A program made the translations under genes and the position numbers. From Rhizobium sp. P38BS-XIX (GTDB taxonomy: Bacteria; Pseudomonadota; Alphaproteobacteria; Rhizobiales; Rhizobiaceae), in assembly GCF_012641435.1 (NCBI RefSeq), contig NZ_JABAIJ010000001.1, positions 1,674,001 through 1,738,000 on the forward strand: a stretch of 64,000 bases of DNA. The letters run 5' to 3'. The notes below the pieces were generated by a model. It searched no databases, was not told where the DNA came from, and saw only the letters and a program-made list of their open reading frames with translations. This document shows positions 43,655 through 52,918 of this stretch, one piece after another. The stretch's first letter is position 1. Every line of letters starts with the position of its first letter.

Positions 43655-44387
43655 GACTGATCCAGTTTCCCAGCGGACAGATGCGTCCAAAACCAATGCG
43701 GCAAGCCCGGAGCTCGAATGGCGCGACGGCGATATGCCCTATTCGCCGGCTTTTGGCGACCATTTTTATTGTCAGACCGATGGGCGGCTTGAATGCGGGC
43801 ATGTGTTTCTGGCTGGCAACGACCTGCCCGCACGCTGGAAACGGCAGCAGAAGCTGCTGATCGGCGAACTCGGCTTCGGCACAGGCTTGAATTTTTGCGA
43901 GACTTGGCGTCAGTGGCGGCAAGACGCCACATCGGGCAGCGAACTTCATTTCATGTCCTTCGAGCTCTACCCGATGCGAGCCGAAGAGATCGACCGCGCC
44001 CTGGTACACTGGCCGGAGATTGACAGTGAGCGTCAGGCCCTGGTCGCCCACTGGCCAAGCGATCCACAAGGGCTGGTATCGCTGGCGCTTGATGCCAATA
44101 CCCGCCTGAGCGTCGTCTGCGGCCCTGCTCTCGAGGGTGTTGGCAACGCTCATGCGGGCTTCGACGCCTGGTATCTGGATGGTTTCGCGCCATCGCGCAA
44201 TGCCGACATGTGGTCGTTGGAATTGATGCAGACGCTCTGCGAAAAGACGGTTGCGGGCGGCACTTTCGCCACCTACGCCGCTGCCGGTTTCGTCCGCCGC
44301 AATCTGCAGGCGGCAGGCTTCGTGGTCGAGCGGCGGCAAGGCTTTGCCGGGAAACGCGAGATGCTCTGCGGCGTCAAGCCGCTCTAG
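43653..44387 (+). CDS. mnmD: tRNA 5-aminomethyl-2-thiouridine methyltransferase, MnmD
   Basis: 244-aa SAM-dependent methyltransferase equal to the N-terminal half of E. coli MnmC. The SAM loop is IGELGFGTGLNFCETW and the catalytic region DAWYLDGFAPSRNADMWSLEL. LEWRDGDMPYSPAFGDHFYC opens the conserved part near residue 22. It methylates nm5(s2)U to mnm5(s2)U at the tRNA wobble position. ATG 43653 overlaps, on the opposite strand, the ATG of the oxidoreductase (CATG, 43652-43655). The stop abuts the kinase stop. Confidence 0.9.
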   Translation: MTDPVSQRTDASKTNAASPELEWRDGDMPYSPAFGDHFYCQTDGRLECGHVFLAGNDLPARWKRQQKLLIGELGFGTGLNFCETWRQWRQDATSGSELHFMSFELYPMRAEEIDRALVHWPEIDSERQALVAHWPSDPQGLVSLALDANTRLSVVCGPALEGVGNAHAGFDAWYLDGFAPSRNADMWSLELMQTLCEKTVAGGTFATYAAAGFVRRNLQAAGFVVERRQGFAGKREMLCGVKPL

Positions 44388-47300
44388 CTACTGGAGCGAT
44401 CGGCCTGCGATCGCTGCGTCATCGAGCCAGCGCTGAATTTTGGCCTCGAGAAGTTCCGGGCTGATTGGCTTCGACAGACAATCGTCCATGCCTGCCTCCA
44501 TGCACATTGCGCGGTCCACATCGAGTGCCTGCGTCGTCACGCCAATGATCGGAATGTGCCAGCCATATCCGGCCTCCGTCTCCATTTGGCGGATCATGCG
44601 CGTTGCCTGATGCCCGTTCATGACAGGCATGGAGACATCCATCAGGATCAGGGATGGCCGCAGCTGGCGCCACGCATCCACGGCCGCCTGACCATTCTCG
44701 ACGACGAGGAAACGCAGACCCGTTGCCTGCAGGATTTGCGTGAAGACGATCTGGTTCACCTCGTTGTCCTCGGCCACGAGAACATCGATCGCATTGGCGG
44801 GCTGTTCAGAGATCATCTGCTCGCTGGCCTCGATTGCCACCGCCACTTCAGTTTCCAACGGCAGGTTCCGGGCAATCGGACCGGATTGATCGATCGCCTT
44901 GCGCCGGCGCGCGGCACGCACGACATCGACGATTGTACCGCGCAGCACATTGGCGCGAACGGGCTTCATCAGATGCGCTTGACCATTGACCTCATCGAAC
45001 TCCGCGTCGTGGCCAACGACGCTCATCGACGTCAGAAACATCATGGGCAGCGTGTCGAAGCGGGGATCGGCGCGAACGGCGCGGGCCACCTGATAGCCAT
45101 TCATATCCGACATCGCGCAGTCGATCAGCATGGCATCAACAGGCACGCCCATATCGGCGGCGGCATTCAGGATCGCGATCGCGGTATCGCCATCTTCGGC
45201 GACATAGCCGTCAAAGCCCCATTGCGCCAACTGTTCGGTCAAGATGCGTCTATGGATCTCGTTGTCCTCGACAACAAGAATGCCTGCGCCCTTGATGTTG
45301 AGCGGCAATTCCGGCGCTGCGCTGCGCTCGGCAACGACAGGCATGGGCAGATGAACGGTAAAGATCGACCCTTTGCCCCATTTGCTCTCGACGGTCAGCG
45401 AGCCGCCAAAAAGGTCGACCAATCCGGCCGTGATGGCAAGGCCAAGGCCCGAGCCCTCGAAGCGCCGTGCGAAAGAAGAATCCACCAGCGAAAATTTGTC
45501 GAAGATGCTGTCGAGCTTCTCGTCGGGAATACCGATGCCGGTATCCTCGACCCGCAGCACAAGCAGAGAATCCTCGCCCGGTGTAGACAGGCTGTCCAGC
45601 TCCACGAACACATGACCGCGTTCGGTAAACTTGATCGCGTTGCCGACAAGGTTCGTGATGATCTGGCGGAAGCGGCCGGCATCGCCGAGCATGCCCGCCG
45701 GAACACCAGGTGCAGCGCGCACGATCAGCTCGATACTCTTCTCCGATGCCGCAGCGGCCAGCAGTGTCGCCACGTCCTCGACCGCCTCGATCGGGTCGAA
45801 TGCCACCTTGCGCAACGGCATCTCACCCGCATCGATGCGCGAGAAATCAAGGATATCGTTGATGATCGTCAGCAGCGCATTGCCCGACTTGACGATGATA
45901 TCGACAAAGGTCTTCTGCCGCGCATCGAGATCGGTCTTGCCGAGCAACTCCGCCATGCCGAGAACCCCGTTCATCGGCGTGCGGATTTCATGACTCATAT
46001 GGGTCAGAAACTCGGACTTGGCCCGATCCGCGGTGTTGCTGCGCGCCAGAAGATGCTGCAGATCCGCCTCACGCTCCTTCATGTCGGTGACGTCGGTCAG
46101 TACGACGGTCCAGCGACGGTGTTCACCGATCGCCGCGTCCAGCTGCATCCAGCGATCATCGACGATCTGGAAGACGCAGGAGATCGGCTTGCCCGCCGCG
46201 ATACTCTCGCCCCATGCCTGCCGCACCGCGCCGGCATCGTCACCGAAATCGCCACGTTCGGCGCAATAATCGAACGCCGCCGACCAATCCTTGCCGACAT
46301 CGAGAAGTTCCGCCGGCAGCTTCAGCATGTGTTTCAGCGTCTCGTTCGCCAGCATGATCGTGCCGTCCTGGACGATCAGTAGCCCTTGCGACATAGCCTG
46401 CATCGCATCGGCCATGAGCTCGCCGAGGCGCTCCAGCGCCTGCTGCGTCTCGGTAAACTCGCGGGATTGCTGCTTGACGGAGGAAATATCCGTATAGGAC
46501 ATCAACGTCCGACCATTCGAAATACGGCGCGCATCGATGATCACGGACTTGCCATCGGCGAAATTCACTTCCGTCTGCAGATGCGAATCCGCCTTTCGTA
46601 GCGCGGCAAGCCGCGCCTGGTAGATATCCTCGACGCTGCGGCAATCCGAGCCGAAGCGCTCCAGTTCGAAATGCTTGGCGATCAGATCGCGATAGGGACG
46701 TCCCTCGAAGCGCTCGTCCTTGGGGAACTCCCATATGTCGTACCAGGCGTCATTGACGTATTCGACGATATAGTCGCTGTTGTGGATCAAAACGCCGATC
46801 GGCATCGAACGCAGGATATTGTCGAGATCGTGGTGCAGGGCCTCGGCGCGCGCCTGTGCTTCGATCAATTGCGTTTCGCGCTGCCGCAGCGCGGAGATGT
46901 CGGTGATCGAACCGACCGTGTAATGCTCCCCATCGGGCGTGACGGCGCGGCTGACGCGGATCTTCACCGGATGCGTTACGCGCTGCCGGTCGACCACCTG
47001 ACTTTCGAATTCGTGCCCGCGACCGTCCTTGAGGACGTCTTCATTTTCGGCAAAGAAATCGTCCGCACCGACATCGAACATCTCGTGCTCGGTTTTACCA
47101 AGCATTTCGCCATGATCGAGACCGGTAATCGCCGTGTGCGCCGCATTGGCATAGACAAGCCGATGGCCGGCATCGCGCACAAACGTCGCAACCGGCAAAT
47201 CCTCGAGAATGGTGCGAAAGAAGTCGTCGCGCCCCGCCGAATTGTCGGCATGAGACGCAGCTGGTGTGTCGGGGAACATGCCGAAGACATAGACCCGGTC

Positions 47301-47612
47301 TTCGGATGGCGAAAAGCTTTCGATCTGCAGGCGTGAGCGCTGGCGTCCGGCCGCGTCGAAACACATAGCCGTCTCTTCCGAGCCGAAAACGAGCGCACGG
47401 CGCTCCTTGTCTTCCCGTTCGGCGCTTTCGCCCGCATCAAGCAGATCATGGCTGCGCGTGCCGATGAAATCCGAAACCTCGCGGCCGAAGAAACGCGCAT
47501 AGGCCTCGTTGACGGCAACGTAACGAAGCTCGCTATTCTTGATGTAGGCGGGCCTTTCCAGATTGGCGATCCGGCGGCACGCTATCTCCAGCAGTTCACC
47601 GTCCAGGGTCAA
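44388..47612 (-). CDS. hybrid sensor histidine kinase with PAS domains and two receivers
   Basis: 1074-aa cytoplasmic protein with no membrane span. About four PAS-like segments fill residues 1-510 (for example AYIKNSELRYVAVNEAYARFFG and FVRDAGHRLVYANAAHTAITG). HisKA follows with FLTHMSHEIRTPMNGVLG, then HATPase boxes NAIKFTERG and DTGIGIPDEK. The first receiver begins near 777 (VVEDNEIHRR, Asp in MLIDCAMSDMNG). The second begins near 942 (VAEDNEVNQIVF, Asp in LILMDVSMPVMNG). The start is TTG 47612, with AGAGAGG 6 bases upstream. Output partner unknown. A CtrA-like box lies 62 bases upstream. Confidence 0.9.
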   Translation of the reverse strand: MTLDGELLEIACRRIANLERPAYIKNSELRYVAVNEAYARFFGREVSDFIGTRSHDLLDAGESAEREDKERRALVFGSEETAMCFDAAGRQRSRLQIESFSPSEDRVYVFGMFPDTPAASHADNSAGRDDFFRTILEDLPVATFVRDAGHRLVYANAAHTAITGLDHGEMLGKTEHEMFDVGADDFFAENEDVLKDGRGHEFESQVVDRQRVTHPVKIRVSRAVTPDGEHYTVGSITDISALRQRETQLIEAQARAEALHHDLDNILRSMPIGVLIHNSDYIVEYVNDAWYDIWEFPKDERFEGRPYRDLIAKHFELERFGSDCRSVEDIYQARLAALRKADSHLQTEVNFADGKSVIIDARRISNGRTLMSYTDISSVKQQSREFTETQQALERLGELMADAMQAMSQGLLIVQDGTIMLANETLKHMLKLPAELLDVGKDWSAAFDYCAERGDFGDDAGAVRQAWGESIAAGKPISCVFQIVDDRWMQLDAAIGEHRRWTVVLTDVTDMKEREADLQHLLARSNTADRAKSEFLTHMSHEIRTPMNGVLGMAELLGKTDLDARQKTFVDIIVKSGNALLTIINDILDFSRIDAGEMPLRKVAFDPIEAVEDVATLLAAAASEKSIELIVRAAPGVPAGMLGDAGRFRQIITNLVGNAIKFTERGHVFVELDSLSTPGEDSLLVLRVEDTGIGIPDEKLDSIFDKFSLVDSSFARRFEGSGLGLAITAGLVDLFGGSLTVESKWGKGSIFTVHLPMPVVAERSAAPELPLNIKGAGILVVEDNEIHRRILTEQLAQWGFDGYVAEDGDTAIAILNAAADMGVPVDAMLIDCAMSDMNGYQVARAVRADPRFDTLPMMFLTSMSVVGHDAEFDEVNGQAHLMKPVRANVLRGTIVDVVRAARRRKAIDQSGPIARNLPLETEVAVAIEASEQMISEQPANAIDVLVAEDNEVNQIVFTQILQATGLRFLVVENGQAAVDAWRQLRPSLILMDVSMPVMNGHQATRMIRQMETEAGYGWHIPIIGVTTQALDVDRAMCMEAGMDDCLSKPISPELLEAKIQRWLDDAAIAGRSLQ

Positions 47613-47673
47613 ACGGAGCCTCTCTTTTAGCGCGCATGGCAGTTCATAAGACGACGCTGTAGCACGGATCGCT

Positions 47674-47699
47674 TTAACAAGCCGTTAACCATGTTTAAC
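47674..47699. promoter_or_regulatory. CtrA-box-like site with a third phased half-site
   Basis: TTAACAAGCCGTTAAC (47674-47689) matches the alphaproteobacterial CtrA consensus TTAA-N7-TTAAC exactly. A further TTAACC at 47695 gives three TTAAC words spaced 11 and 10 bases. The site lies 62 bases upstream of the kinase start (minus strand) and 211 bases upstream of the mttB-like start (plus strand). Confidence 0.5.
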
Positions 47700-47899
47700 C
47701 GGGCTGACGGCGTCGCGTTCAGGCCATGCACTATCCTATAACGGTCATCCCATGGTCGCAAACAACGGCGGCACGTCGCCGCAAACTCTGCCAAGAATCG
47801 CCCAGGGAATCCTGGGAAAGCGCTGCCGCCTTCCCTTTGGGTCAACGAAAAAGACAGGAAGCGGCCCGGCCGCTTTACATATCATCGGGAGCAAGCGGT

Positions 47900-49486
47900 A
47901 TGAGCGACGAAGCGGGCGTGACCTTGAACGAAGCGGAGGCTGCGGTAGCAACGGGTGAGCGCCGCCGGCGGGCCGGCGGTCGCGGTGCCGAGCGCAACCG
48001 CAAGCCGAGCGGCAACAAGTATCTCAATCTCGTCAACAACATTGCCCGCACCGAGCTTCTGTCGCCCGAAACCCTTGATGACATTCACAACGCCTCACTG
48101 ACCATCCTTGAGGAAATCGGCATGGACATCATCCTGCCGGAAGCGCGCGAGCGCATGAAAGCCGCAGGCGCGGACGTGACCCCTGGCACGGAGCGCGTGC
48201 GCTTCGACCGCAACATGATCATGGAACTGATCGCGTCCGTTCCCTCGAGCTTCACGCTGCATGCCCGCAATCCGATGCGGAACGTCGAGATCGGAGGCCG
48301 CAATCTCGTCTTCGCCCAGGTCGCTTCGGCGCCCTTCGTCGCCGACCGCGAAGGCGGCAGAAGGGCAGGCAATCAGGAAGACTTCCGCAAGCTCATCAAG
48401 CTTGCTCAGTCTTTCGACGTCATTCACATGACCGGCGGCTACCCGGTGGAGCCAATCGACATCCACGCTTCGGTGCGCCATCTCGACTGCCTTTCCGATA
48501 TCGTGAAGCTAACCGACAAAGCCTTCCATTGCTACTCACTGGGCCAACAGCGCAATCTGGACGCCATCGAAATCGCTCGCATCGGCCGTGGCATCAGTAT
48601 GGAGCAGATGGAGCGCGAACCCTCGCTCTTCACCATCATCAACTCCTCTTCTCCGCTGCGCCTCGACGGGCCGATGCTGCAAGGCATCATCGAAATGTCC
48701 TCGCGCGGTCAGGTCATCGTGCTGACGCCGTTTACCCTGGCGGGGGCCATGGCGCCGGTGACGATCGCCGGCGCGCTGGTGCAGCAGAATGCAGAAGCCC
48801 TCTGCGGCATCGCGTTCAGCCAGATGGTCCGCAAGGGTGCGCCGGTCATGTATGGCGGCTTTACCTCCAACGTCGATATGAAGACGGGAGCGCCTGCCTT
48901 CGGCACGCCGGAATATATGAAGGCTGTCATTGCCGGCGGCCAGCTCGCCCGTCGCTATGGCATTCCCTACCGTACATCCAATACCAATGCCTCGAATACT
49001 CTGGATGCACAGGCGGCCTACGAGTCGGCCCTCTCCTTGTGGGCGCTGACCCAGGGCGGCGGCAATTTCGTGCTGCATGCCGCAGGCTGGAGCGAAGGCG
49101 GCCTGACCGCCTCCTTCGAAAAATTCATCCTCGATGTCGACATGCTGCAGATGGTCGCCGAATTCCTGAAGCCGCTCGATGTCAGCGCCGATGCGCTGGC
49201 TCTGGATGCGGTGCGCAACGTCGGCCCGGGTGGCCATTATTTCGGCACGGCGCACACGCTTGCTCGCTATGAAACAGCCTTCTATTCGCCGATCCTGTCG
49301 GACTGGCGCAACCATGAAACCTGGACCGAGGCCGGCAAGCCCACGACGTACGATCACGCCAATCGTGTCTACAAGGAAACGCTCGCCCGCTATGAGCGGC
49401 CACCGCTCGATCCTGCCATCGAGGAAGAGCTCGACGCCTTCGTCGCCAGACGCAAGGCCGAGGGTGGCGTTCCCACCGATTTCTAG
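47900..49486 (+). CDS. MttB-superfamily corrinoid methyltransferase, non-pyrrolysine
   Basis: 528-aa protein of the trimethylamine methyltransferase family. Blocks such as SLTILEEIGMDIILPEARERMK, FTIINSSSPLRLDGPMLQGI and YRTSNTNASNTLDAQAAYES identify it. The frame has no in-frame TAG, so it does not use pyrrolysine; such members act on quaternary amines such as glycine betaine. A basic low-complexity N-terminus (ERRRRAGGRGAERNRK, about residues 23-45) precedes the catalytic domain. No corrinoid-protein gene is adjacent. ATG 47900 follows GGGAG; the upstream open frame has no good start. Confidence 0.87.
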   Translation: MSDEAGVTLNEAEAAVATGERRRRAGGRGAERNRKPSGNKYLNLVNNIARTELLSPETLDDIHNASLTILEEIGMDIILPEARERMKAAGADVTPGTERVRFDRNMIMELIASVPSSFTLHARNPMRNVEIGGRNLVFAQVASAPFVADREGGRRAGNQEDFRKLIKLAQSFDVIHMTGGYPVEPIDIHASVRHLDCLSDIVKLTDKAFHCYSLGQQRNLDAIEIARIGRGISMEQMEREPSLFTIINSSSPLRLDGPMLQGIIEMSSRGQVIVLTPFTLAGAMAPVTIAGALVQQNAEALCGIAFSQMVRKGAPVMYGGFTSNVDMKTGAPAFGTPEYMKAVIAGGQLARRYGIPYRTSNTNASNTLDAQAAYESALSLWALTQGGGNFVLHAAGWSEGGLTASFEKFILDVDMLQMVAEFLKPLDVSADALALDAVRNVGPGGHYFGTAHTLARYETAFYSPILSDWRNHETWTEAGKPTTYDHANRVYKETLARYERPPLDPAIEEELDAFVARRKAEGGVPTDF

Positions 49487-49533
49487 TTGAAAATCAAAGG
49501 CTTTCACCCGCCTCATCATGAACGAAATTTAAT

Positions 49534-49559
49534 GTCGCGGCCCTCTTTTTAGCCGCGAC
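49534..49559. terminator. hairpin downstream of the mttB-like gene
   Basis: GTCGCGGC and GCCGCGAC form an 8-base stem with a 10-base loop. A T-rich run lies in the loop, not after the stem, so termination is possible but not typical. Confidence 0.4.
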
Positions 49560-49630
49560 TTCGCCTGCTTTCCCGCACACCTTCAAGCTCGGCTTCGGCT
49601 GGGAGCCTTTGTTTTGGGAAAGGGATGTCA

Positions 49631-49954
49631 ATGTCTGTGCTTCGCACTTTAACGACGGCCGGTTTGATCGCGCTGACGCTTGGCAGCGCCGCGGCCGCAA
49701 CCACCACCACTGCAGCCGCCTCCGAACGCGGCGCCATTTTTGGCGGCCTCGCCGCCGGTATAGTCGGCGGCGCGCTTGCGGCCGAAGCGACGCGACCGGC
49801 CTACCCCGCCTATTATCCGGCTTACCGCGCCTATCCGGCCTATTATGCAGGCCCTGCCTATGAGCGCGTTTATGTCCGCCCCTACCCAAGCTGCTACTGG
49901 GCCTGGCGCCATGATGGCTGGGGTCGTGCATATCGTGTCGAAGTCTGCCGCTGA
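49631..49954 (+). CDS. small secreted Tyr/Pro-rich hypothetical protein
   Basis: 107-aa protein with a signal peptide (residues 1-22, LRTLTTAGLIALTLGSAAA). It continues with a glycine-zipper-like segment GAIFGGLAAGIVGGALAAEA and an Ala-Tyr-Pro repeat (PAYPAYYPAYRAYPAYYAG), ending in a Cys-containing tail. Similar small proteins are common in rhizobia; their function is not known. ATG 49631 has GGGAAAGGG 6 bases upstream; ATG 49625 is too close to it. A terminator follows at 50001. Confidence 0.75.
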   Translation: MSVLRTLTTAGLIALTLGSAAAATTTTAAASERGAIFGGLAAGIVGGALAAEATRPAYPAYYPAYRAYPAYYAGPAYERVYVRPYPSCYWAWRHDGWGRAYRVEVCR

Positions 49955-50000
49955 GGCTTCCGATAGCGCATAACAGCGCCCGCTCGGATAGCGGACCATG

Positions 50001-50028
50001 AATGCCGCCGGTTTTCGGCGGCATTTTC
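50001..50028 (+). terminator. rho-independent terminator
   Basis: Stem AATGCCGCCG / CGGCGGCATT with loop GTTTT, followed by TTCG. It ends the small secreted protein's transcript. Confidence 0.75.
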
Positions 50029-50326
50029 GCAGCTGCTTGGAAAAGCTTTTGCCCGCACCCCTTGACTTTGAGCGCAAATAAGACCAAATGCGCCCCAGCT
50101 TTCACCTTCCGGCCGCCGCGTGAGCGTGCCATGCGGGACTAGACGTACGCAAGAGAAGGACAAAAGCGCCTAGATAACAAGGCTGCACCCAAGGCAGCCA
50201 GATGCGCTGGAAAGCTTTTTCCAACTTACAAGTTCCCACTTCACGCGGGGTTCTTGACGCCAGAGACAGACCGGACCGCATGGTGCGATCCGGCCTTTTT
50301 GCTTTGGCGCCCCGAAAGGTATTGAA
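50029..50326 (+). other. long leader region of the DEAD-box helicase gene
   Basis: About 300 bases without a gene. It holds GGCTGC/GCAGCC pairing near 50180, a terminator-like hairpin at 50271 and an enclosing helix at 50256/50302 just before the start codon. A small RNA ending at 50300 cannot be excluded. Confidence 0.5.
50256..50311 (+). promoter_or_regulatory. nested leader hairpin with terminator-like T-run, candidate attenuator
   Basis: The inner stem CCGGACCGCA-TGG-TGCGATCCGG (50271-50293, one mismatch) is followed by CCTTTTT. An outer helix pairs GACGCCAGAG (50256-50265) with CTTTGGCGCC (50302-50311) with one mismatch. The helicase ribosome-binding site AAAGG starts 4 bases further on and the TTG start 16 bases on. 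Confidence 0.6.
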
Positions 50327-51973
50327 TTGACCGATTTTCACTCGCTTGGTCTTTCCAAGCAGATCGTCGATACGCTGTCGCAGAACAACTTCGCCACGCC
50401 GACCCCCATTCAGGCGCAGGCGATCCCGCTTGTTCTCCAGGGCCGCGATCTCATCGGCCTGGCTCAGACCGGCACCGGCAAGACGGCCGCCTTCGGCCTG
50501 CCGATCATCGAGATGCTGCTGAAGGATCCCAAGCGCCCGGACAACCGCACGGTCCGCACGCTGATCCTCGCACCGACTCGCGAACTGGTGAACCAGATCG
50601 CCGATAACCTGAAGCTCTTCGTGCGTAAGACGCACCTGCGCATCAACCTCGTCGTTGGCGGCGCATCGATCAACAAGCAGCAGCTTCAGCTTGAGCGCGG
50701 CACGGATATTCTTGTCGCCACCCCTGGCCGCCTGCTCGATCTCATCAGCCGCCGCGCCCTGTCGCTCGGCCACGTGACCCATCTCGTCCTCGACGAAGCC
50801 GACCAGATGCTCGACCTCGGCTTCATCCACGATCTGCGCAAGATCTCGAAGATGGTTCCGGCCAAGCGCCAGACGATGCTGTTTTCGGCCACCATGCCGA
50901 AGGCGATCGCAGACCTCGCTTCGGACTATCTGAGCAATCCGGTGAAGGTGGAAGTCTCGCCTCCGGGCAAGGCCGCCGACAAGGTGGAGCAGTATGTCCA
51001 CTTCGTTGCCGGCCAGAACCACAAGACCGAAATCCTCAAGGAAAATATTTCCGCCAACCCGGACGGCCGCGCCATGGTCTTCCTGCGCACCAAGCACGGC
51101 GCCGAGAAGCTGATGAAGCATCTCGAACATGTCGGCTTTGCCGCCGCCTCCATCCACGGCAACAAGAGCCAGGGCCAGCGCGAACGCGCGCTCAAGGGCT
51201 TCCGTGACGGCGATGTCCGCGTTCTCGTCGCAACCGACGTCGCCGCCCGCGGCATCGATATTCCCGGCGTTTCGCATGTCTACAACTTCGATCTGCCGGA
51301 AGTTCCGGACGCCTATGTTCACCGCATCGGCCGCACCGCGCGCGCCGGCCGCGACGGCATCGCCATCGCCTTCTGCGCGCCCGACGAAATCCGTCTGCTG
51401 CGCGATATCGAGCGCCTGATGGGCATCGAAATCGCCGTCGCCAGCGGCGAAGCCCCTGCTGACCGTGGTCGTCCGGCTCGCGGCAAGAGCCGTGGCAGTG
51501 GTGCCGGTGGTCGTGGTGGCCAGGGTCAGGGTCAGGGCCGTGGCGCCGGTCAGGGCCGCGCCGAAGGCCGTCCGGCTCGCCCGGCACGCCGTCCCTTCTT
51601 CGACAAGGAAACCGGTGAGGCCGTTGGCCAGTCCGGCGAACGCCAGGAGCGTCGTCCGCCGCGCGAAAACAACCGCAACGCCGACTTCCGCGGCCAGCGC
51701 CGCAACGAGCAGGCGCCGCGCTCGGAGCCGGACAACGATCTCACATCGACGTCCGACTTCCGCCCGGCCCGCAAGCCGCATCACGGCAACGCCGCCAATG
51801 GCAATGGTGCGGCTCACGAGGGCGGCGCTCATCGCGGCCAACGTCACGCCCATGGCCGTCCCGCCGGCCGTCATGGCGAAGAGCGTGGACAAGGCGAACA
51901 GCGCAATGGCGGCAACGGCCGTACCAAGCGCCGCGGCCCCGGCAATGGTGGCCAGCGTCGCGAACGCGCTTGA
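50327..51973 (+). CDS. DEAD-box ATP-dependent RNA helicase
   Basis: 548-aa RhlE/DeaD-type helicase. The Q motif is at residues about 20-30 (FATPTPIQAQAIP), Walker A AQTGTGKT at 46-53, then PTRELVNQI, DEAD at VLDEADQMLDLGF, SAT in LFSATMPK and motif VI YVHRIGRTARAGRDG. From about residue 385 a long Gly/Arg/Gln-rich tail follows, typical of RNA-binding extensions. The start is TTG 50327 with AAAGGT 6 bases upstream. Such helicases remodel ribosomal RNA or cold-stabilised mRNA; the structured leader suggests regulation by attenuation. Confidence 0.94.
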   Translation: MTDFHSLGLSKQIVDTLSQNNFATPTPIQAQAIPLVLQGRDLIGLAQTGTGKTAAFGLPIIEMLLKDPKRPDNRTVRTLILAPTRELVNQIADNLKLFVRKTHLRINLVVGGASINKQQLQLERGTDILVATPGRLLDLISRRALSLGHVTHLVLDEADQMLDLGFIHDLRKISKMVPAKRQTMLFSATMPKAIADLASDYLSNPVKVEVSPPGKAADKVEQYVHFVAGQNHKTEILKENISANPDGRAMVFLRTKHGAEKLMKHLEHVGFAAASIHGNKSQGQRERALKGFRDGDVRVLVATDVAARGIDIPGVSHVYNFDLPEVPDAYVHRIGRTARAGRDGIAIAFCAPDEIRLLRDIERLMGIEIAVASGEAPADRGRPARGKSRGSGAGGRGGQGQGQGRGAGQGRAEGRPARPARRPFFDKETGEAVGQSGERQERRPPRENNRNADFRGQRRNEQAPRSEPDNDLTSTSDFRPARKPHHGNAANGNGAAHEGGAHRGQRHAHGRPAGRHGEERGQGEQRNGGNGRTKRRGPGNGGQRRERA

Positions 51974-51980
51974 TCAAATG

Positions 51981-52008
51981 AAAAGGGGGCCAACCGGCCC
52001 CCTTTTTC
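51981..52008. terminator. strong bidirectional terminator
   Basis: An 11-base perfect stem AAAAGGGGGCC / GGCCCCCTTTT with loop AACC. The A and T runs serve both strands, between the helicase (+) and the EamA gene (-). Confidence 0.92.
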
Positions 52009-52024
52009 TTTCCTCCATCTCGGC

Positions 52025-52918
52025 CTACTCCGGCACGATATCGGCCGTGCGCCGGTTGGTGAGATAGACACCGGCAACCACGACGACGGTACCGAAAATG
52101 ATCGGCAACGTCAGCGGTTCGCCGAAAGCAATCGCCGCCTCGATCGCAACGGCAGGCGGCATCAGATAGATCAGCGACGCCGCACGCGACACCTGCCCGC
52201 GTCGGATGAGATAAAGCAAAAGCCCGACGGCCCCCATAGACAGCCCGAAGACGGACCAGATCAGCGACAGGATCGCCGTCTGCGTGCCATCGAACCGCAA
52301 GCCCTCGAACATGAAGGCCAGCGGCACGGTGACGATCAATGCGCCGACATATTGCAATGTCGCGATCGTGCGCAGATCGCCCGTTTGCAGATACCGTTTC
52401 TGGTAGAGCGTGCCATATGTCACCGAGACCATCGCCAACAGATTGACGATCAGCGGAACGAGGGATTGCCAGAGATTGCCCGCATCCATCGTCAAGAGCT
52501 TCGGCGAGATGGCTATGGCGATGCCGACGAAGCCGAGGAGCAAGCCGGCCTTCTGAATGGGTTGCAGACGCTCGCCGACGAGAAGCGGCGCCGCCATGGC
52601 GGTCATCAGTGGCTGCAACGCCGCAATGATACCAGAAATACCGGCCGGCACACCCTCGGCAATCGCCCACCAGAGGCCGGCCAGATAGATGCCGTGGAGG
52701 AAGATGCCGGAGTAGATGGCGCGAAATACACTAGACCAATCCCGGGGCCACCGAGCGCCAGTCGCCGAACAGACGGCAACGAAGGCGAGCGCCGAAATGC
52801 AGTAGCGCATCATCAGAAAGGTGAAAGGGCCTGCATGCAGCGAGGCATATTTGGCAACGATCCAGCCGGTGGACCACAGGAGGACGAAAATCGCCGGCGC
52901 GAAGGCATCAAGGGACAT
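52025..52918 (-). CDS. EamA/DMT-family metabolite exporter
   Basis: 297-aa membrane protein with about ten spans arranged as two EamA repeats. The first begins FAPAIFVLLWSTGWIVAKYA and the second near LIVNLLAMVSVTYGTLYQKRYL. The family exports amino acids, nucleobases or other metabolites, and the substrate cannot be read here. It has no operon partner and converges with the helicase gene at a shared terminator. Confidence 0.88.
   Translation of the reverse strand: MSLDAFAPAIFVLLWSTGWIVAKYASLHAGPFTFLMMRYCISALAFVAVCSATGARWPRDWSSVFRAIYSGIFLHGIYLAGLWWAIAEGVPAGISGIIAALQPLMTAMAAPLLVGERLQPIQKAGLLLGFVGIAIAISPKLLTMDAGNLWQSLVPLIVNLLAMVSVTYGTLYQKRYLQTGDLRTIATLQYVGALIVTVPLAFMFEGLRFDGTQTAILSLIWSVFGLSMGAVGLLLYLIRRGQVSRAASLIYLMPPAVAIEAAIAFGEPLTLPIIFGTVVVVAGVYLTNRRTADIVPE

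Noticed and set aside
47726..47899. Upstream extension of the mttB-like protein by 58 residues
   Set aside because: The extension has no ribosome-binding site and is unlike the family; GGGAG before ATG 47900 fits better.
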